Shown here: piece by piece, positions 58,058 to 64,000 of the stretch
Layout: each line of letters starts with the position of its first letter
Position numbering within the stretch: the stretch's first letter is position 1
NCBI RefSeq assembly: GCF_008635795.1
Contig: NZ_VWRQ01000015.1
Coordinates: forward strand, 1-64,000
Source: Paenibacillus tepidiphilus
GTDB lineage: Bacteria; Bacillota; Bacilli; Paenibacillales; Paenibacillaceae
Length of the DNA stretch: 64,000 bases
Reading direction: 5' to 3'
The notes under the pieces: model-generated
Databases searched by the model: none
Seen by the model: the letters and a program-made list of their open reading frames with translations, nothing else
What the model was told of the DNA's origin: nothing
Made by a program: the position numbers and the translations under genes

Positions 58058-59850
58058 AACGCGAAGGATGGTTTGCCCCATATGTTTCAGGTTACTTCTG
58101 GCGCTTCCTGCTGATTATTGCCCTGGGTGCGCTGACCATATTCTCGGCTTCATCCCTGATGTACACCTCGGGCTTTCTGATCTCCAAGGCTTCGATACCG
58201 CCGGAGAATATTCTGATGATCTACGTGCCGATCGTCGGCGTGCGCACCTTCGGGACCAGCCGGGCCGTTATCCACTACGTGGAGCGGCTGGTTGGTCATG
58301 ATACGATTCTGCGGGTGCTCTCCAAGATGCGCATCCGGCTGTACAAGGTTCTGGAGCCGCAGGCGCTGTTCCTGTCTTCGCGCTTCCGTACCGGCGATAT
58401 TCTCGGCATGCTGGCAGACGACATCGAGTACCTGCAGAATGTCTATCTGCGTACGGTATTTCCGAGTATCATCGCGCTCCTGATTTACGGCGCTGCGGTC
58501 ATTGCCTTGGGCACCTTCGACTGGGCTTTCGCCCTGCTGATGGCGCTCTATATTCTGGTGCTGGTCGTGGTACTGCCGCTGATCTCGCTGCTGTTCACCC
58601 AAAAGCGGCAGCGGCAGGTTAAGACAGAGCGTAACCGGCTCTACCAGAAGCTGACCGATGCCGTGCTCGGCATGGAGGACTGGATGATCAGCGGACGGCA
58701 GGCGCAATTCGTCGCTACGTATGAAGCGGACGAGAAGGCGGTTGCCCGCACCGACAGTGCGCTGCGCCGCTGGGCGCGGCTGCGCATGTTCATCGGGCAG
58801 GCCGTGGTCGGCCTCGCCGTACTGTCGCTGATCTACTGGGCGGCAGGGGAATATGCCGAGGGTACCCTTGCCGGAACGCTGATCGCTGCGTTCGCGCTGG
58901 TGGTATTCCCGGTGGCGGATGCCTTCCTGCCGGTGTCGGAAGCGGTCGAGAAGCTTCCGCAGTACGCCAGCTCGCTGGAGCGGCTGGACGGTGTGGAGCG
59001 CAGTGCGGCTGATATGCCGCAAGCTGCCTCGTTCACCGTCACGCCGGCGACAGCGCAGCAAGCGGCCCGGGCGGCAGCCGCCGGCAAAGCGGGCGGGCGC
59101 GTGCATATCCGGCTCGACCATGCCGGATTCCGCTATGACACGGACGGCCAGTGGTCCGTCCGTAATGTAAGCATCGATATTCCGCAGGGACGGAAGATCG
59201 CGGTGATCGGGCGCAGCGGCGCGGGGAAATCCACGCTGCTGAAGCTGATCCAGGGCGTGCTGGCGCCTTCGGCCGGCACGGTGCAGATCGGCGGCCTGGA
59301 CGCGGCCGCCTACGGCGAGCACATCCCCGGCATCATCGCCGTGCTGAACCAGAGCCCGCATCTGTTCGACACCACGGTGGCGAACAATATCCGGCTCGGT
59401 GATCCGGGTGCGCCGGATGATGCCGTTAAGCGGGCAGCCTCGCTCGCCCGGCTGGATGCGCTGATCTCCACGCTGCCCCAGGGGTACGACACCCCGGTGC
59501 GCGAAGCGGGGCAGCGGTTCTCCGGCGGCGAACGCCAGCGGATCGCGCTCGCGCGCATCCTGCTGCAGAATACGCCGGTCGTCGTGCTCGACGAGCCGAC
59601 GGTGGGGCTGGACCCGCGCACCGAGCGTGAGCTGCTGTCCACGATGTTCGGCGCCATGCAGGACAAGACGCTGATCTGGGTGACGCATCACCTGGTGGGC
59701 GCGGAACAGATGGACGAAGTCATCTTCATGGAGAACGGCGTCATCGAGATGCGCGGCACACATGCGGAGCTGATGGCCACGCAGCCGCGTTACCGCAAGC
59801 TGTATGAAATGGACCGCCCGCAGGGAGTTATGGATCAAGCCGCGGAATAA
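58054..59850 (+). CDS. cydC: cytochrome bd assembly ABC transporter CydC
   Basis: This is the partner of CydD: 598 residues, six membrane helices, then an ATPase with Walker A GRSGAGKSTLL, signature FSGGERQRIALA and Walker B VVVLDEPTVGLD. A Pro/Ala-rich linker sits near 330-350. It overlaps the end of cydD (ATGA) and closes cydABDC; a terminator follows. The GC-rich sequence opens a long antisense frame, which is not a gene. Confidence 0.93.
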   Translation: MKREGWFAPYVSGYFWRFLLIIALGALTIFSASSLMYTSGFLISKASIPPENILMIYVPIVGVRTFGTSRAVIHYVERLVGHDTILRVLSKMRIRLYKVLEPQALFLSSRFRTGDILGMLADDIEYLQNVYLRTVFPSIIALLIYGAAVIALGTFDWAFALLMALYILVLVVVLPLISLLFTQKRQRQVKTERNRLYQKLTDAVLGMEDWMISGRQAQFVATYEADEKAVARTDSALRRWARLRMFIGQAVVGLAVLSLIYWAAGEYAEGTLAGTLIAAFALVVFPVADAFLPVSEAVEKLPQYASSLERLDGVERSAADMPQAASFTVTPATAQQAARAAAAGKAGGRVHIRLDHAGFRYDTDGQWSVRNVSIDIPQGRKIAVIGRSGAGKSTLLKLIQGVLAPSAGTVQIGGLDAAAYGEHIPGIIAVLNQSPHLFDTTVANNIRLGDPGAPDDAVKRAASLARLDALISTLPQGYDTPVREAGQRFSGGERQRIALARILLQNTPVVVLDEPTVGLDPRTERELLSTMFGAMQDKTLIWVTHHLVGAEQMDEVIFMENGVIEMRGTHAELMATQPRYRKLYEMDRPQGVMDQAAE

Positions 59851-59874
59851 CGCGGAGCAGACACAACCAAAGTA

Positions 59875-59919
59875 AAAGCCCCTTTTGGCCCGTTTACGGG
59901 AGGAGAGGGGCTTTGTTTT
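59875..59919 (+). terminator. cyd operon terminator
   Basis: AAAGCCCCT and AGGGGCTTT form a perfect 9-bp stem, with a further CCCG/CGGG helix in the loop, followed by TGTTTT. Confidence 0.88.
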
Positions 59920-60031
59920 ATGATCGAGTTCACTAATAATACATTTCCCATGAACATAGTTGGCATTATAATTACCCTCAAACAGGTTACTGCAACAAGT
60001 GTAGATGGATGCCTGCGGAGGGGGATGCGTT

Positions 60032-61366
60032 ATGGGCAGAGAAACAGGGTCCACTTCAAGCACCGGTGCTGGAGCTGTAGAGGTGATTCAGACTGGAGCT
60101 GCGGAGATGCTGCAGACGGGTGAGATGGAGGCGAAGTGGACCGGAGATGTGGGGGTAATGTGGAAGACTGTATCCGAGGATTGCAATCTGGCTTGCGATT
60201 ATTGCTACTACAGTACATGCGGCGGCAAACCGGGCGGAGTGAGCCGGAGAATCGGGACAACGATGCTGGAGGCGATGATCCGGCAGATCATGAACCGCAA
60301 CCGGCAGGTCGCCTCCTTCGCCTGGCAAGGCGGGGAGCCGCTTCTTGCGGGACTGGATTTCTTCGAGGAAGCCGTCACGCTGCAGCGTAAATATGCCCGG
60401 CCACAGACGGTCATCGTCAACTCAGTACAGACAAACGGGACGCTGATAACGGGGGAGTGGGCGGCTTTTTTCAAAAAGCACGGATTTCTGGTCGGTGTCA
60501 GTCTGGATGGACCCGAGGAAATCCATGACGCACGGCGTGTATACTCCAGCGGCAGCGGAAGCTTCCGGCAGGTCATGCGGGGAATCCGCCACTTGCAGGA
60601 GCAGCGTGTGGAATTCAACATACTTACCGTGGTGCATGAAGGCAATGTTGGCAGGGGACCGGAGATGCTGAGATTTTTTGCGGAGCAGGACTTTCACTTT
60701 ATTCAGTTTATTCCGGGCATGGACTTCCGGGCGCAGCAGCCGGATCTGCCGCCGCAGTTCCTGATTACACCTGAAGAGTACGGCCATTTTCTGTGCGGAG
60801 TATTTGATTATTGGTACAATGACGGCCGGCCGGTGATCTCTGAGCGGTTCTTCGACAATCTGTTAGCGCAGCATGTCGGTTATCCGTCTTCTTCATGTGT
60901 GCATGGGGAGGCCTGCTCCAATATGCTGGTGCTGGAAGCAGGAGGTGAGGCATATCCCTGTGACTTCTATATGAATGGCAGCTACCAGCTTGGCAATGCC
61001 GGGACGGACAGTCTGGACGGGCTTCTGGAGAGCCCGGCGTACAGACAGTTTGCTCCCTTAAAGCAAACCGTGCCCGAATCCTGCTCTGCCTGCGAATACT
61101 TCCGCTTCTGCCACGGCGGCTGCCCCCGGAACCGGGAATGGTCCCGGAACGGTGCGGCGCTGCAGCCCGATGTATTCTGCGAGAGCTACCGCAGGGTGTT
61201 CCGCTACTCTTACGAGCGGATGGAGAGCTTTGCACGCTACTGGCGGAAGGAGCGGACCGAGGAGTGGCTGCGGCGGGGCCGCAGGCTCCCCGGGCGAAAC
61301 GATTCCTGCCTTTGCGGCAGCGGCCGCAAGTACAAGAAATGCTGTGAGGGTATACTGTCCTCCTAA
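60032..61366 (+). CDS. radical SAM/SPASM enzyme with C-terminal SEC-C motif
   Basis: The 444-residue protein has the radical-SAM cluster motif CNLACDYC (Cys51, Cys55, Cys58), then FAWQGGEPLL, and a SPASM-type cysteine set with CSACEYFRFCHGGCP in the C-terminal half. It ends in a SEC-C zinc motif (DSCLCGSGRKYKKCC). The body resembles anaerobic sulfatase-maturase-like enzymes, which oxidise Cys or Ser to formylglycine. No sulfatase or obvious peptide substrate is adjacent, so it may modify another target. GGAGGGGG lies 7 nt before ATG 60032. It is monocistronic. Confidence 0.88.
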   Translation: MGRETGSTSSTGAGAVEVIQTGAAEMLQTGEMEAKWTGDVGVMWKTVSEDCNLACDYCYYSTCGGKPGGVSRRIGTTMLEAMIRQIMNRNRQVASFAWQGGEPLLAGLDFFEEAVTLQRKYARPQTVIVNSVQTNGTLITGEWAAFFKKHGFLVGVSLDGPEEIHDARRVYSSGSGSFRQVMRGIRHLQEQRVEFNILTVVHEGNVGRGPEMLRFFAEQDFHFIQFIPGMDFRAQQPDLPPQFLITPEEYGHFLCGVFDYWYNDGRPVISERFFDNLLAQHVGYPSSSCVHGEACSNMLVLEAGGEAYPCDFYMNGSYQLGNAGTDSLDGLLESPAYRQFAPLKQTVPESCSACEYFRFCHGGCPRNREWSRNGAALQPDVFCESYRRVFRYSYERMESFARYWRKERTEEWLRRGRRLPGRNDSCLCGSGRKYKKCCEGILSS

Positions 61367-61394
61367 TCCCCGTAGCTTACCTATCCTCCCAACA

Positions 61395-61440
61395 ACAAAG
61401 CAGCAGGGCTGCTCGTCCTGAGCTTGCCCTGCTGCTTCCA
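61395..61440. terminator. hairpin between convergent radical-SAM and DUF2252 genes
   Basis: GCAGCAGGG and CCCTGCTGC form a perfect 9-bp stem with an inner CTCGTCCTGAG loop helix. The T runs on both sides are weak, but the position between two converging stops suits a shared terminator. Confidence 0.65.
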
Positions 61441-61466
61441 GTTATCTCTGTACGCTGCGGCACAGG

Positions 61467-63383
61467 TTATTCTTCAGCCTGCAAGGGATCTTTGGGCGCA
61501 TCGCTGCCAGAAGAGGGCTGAATGGGCGTGGAAGTCTTTCCGGACCGTCTTTTCCGGACCGGCTTCGGCTTCTCTATCGTTCCTTCAGTTGAGGCATTGG
61601 TGACCGTATTCTCCGCTATCGGAGTATCCCCGGTGCCCGCCGCATTTACTGACGGCTCCTGTATGTCTTCGCCATGAACAGGCCCGCTCCGGACGTCTTC
61701 CCCCTCTACAGGTGTAACCTGGACCCGCTCGGCCGGGGCTGTTACCTCCAGCGCTGCGGCTGCCTCCTCCTGGATCAGCTGCTCACGGGGGACCGCTTCC
61801 AGGATGGCGTCTTCTGTCACAGCTTCCTCCTGCACCAGCTCCTGCTGCACCGGCTTATCCTCTACCACCCCATCCTGTACCACTGCTTTTTGCACCGCCG
61901 CATCCTGCACCAGTTCCTCCTGAGTCAGCTCCTCCTGCGCCAGCTCCTCCTGAGTCAGCTCCTCCTGCACCAGCTCCTCCTGAGTCAGCTCCTCCTGTGC
62001 CAGCGCATCATGCACCGCTTCATCCTGTACAGGTACCTCCGGCAGGCCAACGCCAAAGCGCCCGTTCACCCATTCGGTGAACATGGCATAATCTTTTTCC
62101 ACCTGATTGGCATAAGCGTAGGCCCATTCGGCAATATACCTGGCAAAAGCATCGCTATCGGGGCCCATAGCAGCGGCGATTTCCCGCTCACTGTGATAGG
62201 CGAGGATGCCCTTGTTGACATCGGCGTCGGCACGGGCATGCATTTTCGCGGTCAGGCGGCCCATGCTCTCCAGTACCCGCTCCATATCTTCACGGTCGGC
62301 GATCTCCTGAAGCTTCAGGCGTTTCTTATAAGGAGAACGTTCCCGCACGTAGAAATACCGCCCCTCCAGCGTAAGGAAGCCGAGATAAGGGTCCGCCTTG
62401 TGATGCATGGCCTGCTGCGTTGCCGCTACCCGTTTGCCCTGATGCCCGAAGAAATTCCAGAACGACTCCGAGTAAGGGAGGAAGTAGGCCGGCACCGGTA
62501 CGCGCACCTCTTTGGCCTCAAGCACGGTATCATCCAGCTCTTCCGCTCCGGCGTCGCCCTCAATCAGCACATAATAGCGGTCCAGACCGATTGATGCAGT
62601 GCCTGACCCGTGCTTCACGGCGATGTCTTTAATGCGGTAGTGGTCCTTGTTGTCCTTGGGGGCGAGGATCGTATCCAGGTAGAAGCTCCATGCCTGCTCC
62701 AGCTGCTCCTGCTCGGCAAGCTCTGGAATGGCCAGCTCGGTATTCTCCAGAAATACACGTCCGGTCTGCATCTGCGCGGTCACCTTCTCCAGAAAATGCC
62801 CCTGGCGCCGTCTTTCCAGCTTGCGGAGCAGCTTGCGCACCGGACCTTTGGCTTGCTTGTGGTCCATCAGAAACTTCTCAGGGTCATCCTTGCCTTGGAC
62901 GAAGCGGCGGATTTGCCGGTAATAGGCCTGAATATATTCTTCAATGCTGCCCGTTTGCTCACGGGTATCGTAACCGAGCTGCCGCCCGACGAGAGCGATG
63001 CTGACGGACATCCGCAGGAGGTCGTACAGATAAGAGCCGACATAACCTTCATCAAAATCATTCACATCATAGACAATATCCCCGTCTTCGCTGCGGAAAG
63101 CGCCGAAATTCTCGAAGTGCAGGTCGCCCTGAATCCAGGTGGGCCGCTCCCCGGAGGTGTGGTAGGGGAAGTACTGGCGCGTAGCGTCAAAATAAAACAG
63201 ATAAGCGCTGCCCCGGTAGAACGAGAAAGCGCTTTGCGCCATTTTGCGATATTTCTCGGCCCGGCTCTGCGGGTCCAGTCCCATAATGCGTTCGTCAAAT
63301 TCATCAAGAATAGAAATCAGTAAGTCTTGGCGAAGCTTGGTGCGTGTGCGGATGACGCCCTCGGTAATGGACGGATTAATCAT
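61467..63383 (-). CDS. DUF2252 protein with C-terminal QEEL tandem-repeat tail
   Basis: The 638-residue protein has an N-terminal DUF2252 domain (about 1-445), a kinase-like fold, with WIQGDLHFENFGAF and YDVNDFDEGYVG resembling phosphotransferase catalytic and metal loops. Residues 462-491 are six exact xQEEL pentapeptides, followed by degenerate copies to about 530 and a Pro/Thr/Glu-rich, then basic Lys/Arg tail. Most DUF2252 proteins end after the domain. No function is established. AAGGAG lies 8 nt before ATG 63383; GTG 63392 overlaps that site. Confidence 0.88.
   Translation of the reverse strand: MINPSITEGVIRTRTKLRQDLLISILDEFDERIMGLDPQSRAEKYRKMAQSAFSFYRGSAYLFYFDATRQYFPYHTSGERPTWIQGDLHFENFGAFRSEDGDIVYDVNDFDEGYVGSYLYDLLRMSVSIALVGRQLGYDTREQTGSIEEYIQAYYRQIRRFVQGKDDPEKFLMDHKQAKGPVRKLLRKLERRRQGHFLEKVTAQMQTGRVFLENTELAIPELAEQEQLEQAWSFYLDTILAPKDNKDHYRIKDIAVKHGSGTASIGLDRYYVLIEGDAGAEELDDTVLEAKEVRVPVPAYFLPYSESFWNFFGHQGKRVAATQQAMHHKADPYLGFLTLEGRYFYVRERSPYKKRLKLQEIADREDMERVLESMGRLTAKMHARADADVNKGILAYHSEREIAAAMGPDSDAFARYIAEWAYAYANQVEKDYAMFTEWVNGRFGVGLPEVPVQDEAVHDALAQEELTQEELVQEELTQEELAQEELTQEELVQDAAVQKAVVQDGVVEDKPVQQELVQEEAVTEDAILEAVPREQLIQEEAAAALEVTAPAERVQVTPVEGEDVRSGPVHGEDIQEPSVNAAGTGDTPIAENTVTNASTEGTIEKPKPVRKRRSGKTSTPIQPSSGSDAPKDPLQAEE
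61911..62000. repeat. 15-bp tandem repeat encoding xQEEL
   Basis: Six in-frame 15-bp units (consensus on the plus strand CAGCTCCTCCTGnnn) alternate TQEEL with A/VQEEL, giving a 30-bp higher-order period. Degenerate units continue to lower coordinates. Repeat-number variation by slippage is likely. Confidence 0.9.
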
Positions 63384-63488
63384 GGCAGACACTCCTTGAC
63401 TTGACAGAATTTATAATTATCATAACCCTTATGCTTGCCGGGGAAAAGAGGGCGTAAGGCCTGCGTCACATTTTAAAATGGGCCGCCG

Positions 63489-63497
63489 TGCTATAAT
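63489..63497 (+). promoter_or_regulatory. extended -10 promoter of the oligoendopeptidase gene
   Basis: TGCTATAAT is a perfect extended -10, 108 nt before the ATG. No good -35 is visible. Confidence 0.55.
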
Positions 63498-63604
63498 GAA
63501 GCGGTTCTTTAGGTAACAGTAGAAGAGGTGTAAGCATGTGAGATGCGATGAAACCGACATGATACCTGTAGGTGAGCATAAGCGAACAGGGAGATGTTAT
63601 AGAT

Positions 63605-64000
63605 ATGGAATTAACATGGGAATTGGACAGCCTGTACCCGGGCTTTCAGTCGGAGAAATTCAAGGCGGACCGGGAGCTGGCCGAGCAGCTTGCCGCTGAG
63701 CTGAAGCGTTGGCCTACAGTCCATTTACAAGATAGTCAGGATGCTGCGGTGCGGATTGAGAATTTCCTGAAGCAGTACAATGCTTATAAAAGCGTTCATG
63801 TCTGCCTGTTCAGCTACGCCGAACTCCGCTACAGTGCGGAGGGTGGAAATGAGGAAGCGGCCGGCAGGATGGACGAGCTGGAGGAGACACTGGCTCAGGC
63901 CGAGGAAGGATTGAACGGGTTCAGCAAGTGGCTGGTGCAGTTGGACAGCCGGGAGCTTAAGGAGATCGTAGGGTCGTCGACGTATGTGGCCGAACACGGG
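63605..64000 (+). CDS. M3 family oligoendopeptidase (partial, 5' end)
   Basis: The frame stays open for 132 codons to the window edge and begins MELTWELDSLYPGFQSEKF. The LDSLYPGF start and the following long helices (ELEETLAQAEEGLNGFSKW) match the N-terminal domain of PepF/M3-type oligoendopeptidases, cytosolic zinc peptidases that trim oligopeptides. The HExxH motif would lie beyond the window. GGGAG lies about 10 nt before the ATG. It is the last gene and runs off the right edge. Confidence 0.8.
   Translation, partial: MELTWELDSLYPGFQSEKFKADRELAEQLAAELKRWPTVHLQDSQDAAVRIENFLKQYNAYKSVHVCLFSYAELRYSAEGGNEEAAGRMDELEETLAQAEEGLNGFSKWLVQLDSRELKEIVGSSTYVAEHG

Noticed and set aside
58150..60063. A 637-codon frame antisense to cydC
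   Set aside because: It is fully antisense to a complete ABC transporter with all ATPase motifs. It is rich in His, Arg and Gln as expected from GC-rich antisense frames, and has no recognisable domain.
59920..60123. A 67-codon frame before the radical-SAM gene, considered as a precursor peptide
   Set aside because: It starts at the edge of the cyd terminator, overlaps the radical-SAM start by about 90 nt in another frame, and its second half is just that gene read out of frame.
61674..62594. A 306-codon frame antisense to the DUF2252 gene
   Set aside because: Its repeated Leu/His/Gln stretch is only the complement of the QEEL repeat.

Overview
The window is the replication-origin region of a spore-forming Firmicute, most likely a Paenibacillus or close relative. 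The grounds are the classic dnaA-dnaN-yaaA-recF-remB-gyrB and rpmH-rnpA-yidC-jag-mnmE-mnmG-rsmG-noc-parA-parB gene orders on either side of one origin, the moderately high GC, and the sporulation-linked genes (YyaC, YheC/D-like, YjzC). The genus call is an inference from gene order and protein character; no database was searched.

Layout. oriC lies at about 12.3-12.7 kb, with a second part between dnaA and dnaN (10.77-10.80 kb). Genes to the left run mainly on the minus strand and genes to the right mainly on the plus strand, so most transcription follows replication. The left arm, moving outward, holds dnaA, dnaN, yaaA, recF, remB, gyrB, a reversed ATP-grasp gene, gyrA, an HD-GYP gene, and the 5' end of a 16S rRNA gene with two tandem promoters.

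The right arm starts with rpmH-rnpA-yidC-jag, the tRNA-modification genes mnmE/mnmG, rsmG, and the segregation genes noc-parA-parB with two parS sites. A block with a cysteine-desulfurase-like enzyme, DUF4446, YyaC, a DUF3343 Se/S-carrier-like protein, an MscS channel and DUF951 follows, then tRNA-Ser(CGA), yjzC, rpsF-ssb-rpsR, a VOC protein and a short MutS2-like gene behind an unusual structured leader. Next come a peptide-binding lipoprotein, an LCP cell-wall ligase, a CBS protein, the mazG-like/yybS/gdpP/rplI/replicative-helicase cluster, purA, an M23 endopeptidase and walRKHIJ with htrC. The distal part holds a cold-shock gene, ydjO, cydABDC, a radical-SAM/SPASM protein with a SEC-C tail, a DUF2252 protein with a QEEL repeat tail, and the start of an M3 oligoendopeptidase.

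How it works together. Initiation (DnaA, DnaN, replicative helicase, SSB), topology control (gyrase), segregation and division timing (Noc, ParA, ParB, parS), core translation (S6, S18, L9, L34, RNase P), tRNA modification, membrane insertion (YidC/Jag) and essential wall control (WalRK plus a nearby M23 hydrolase) cluster around the origin. No insertion sequence, prophage or CRISPR array is visible. The least explained parts are RNA-level: the leader before the MutS2-like gene, a possible short transcript beside yjzC, the rpmH-rnpA spacer, and long 5' leaders of the LCP and cold-shock genes. Start codons were chosen by ribosome-binding-site quality and family N-termini, so several differ from the longest open frame.
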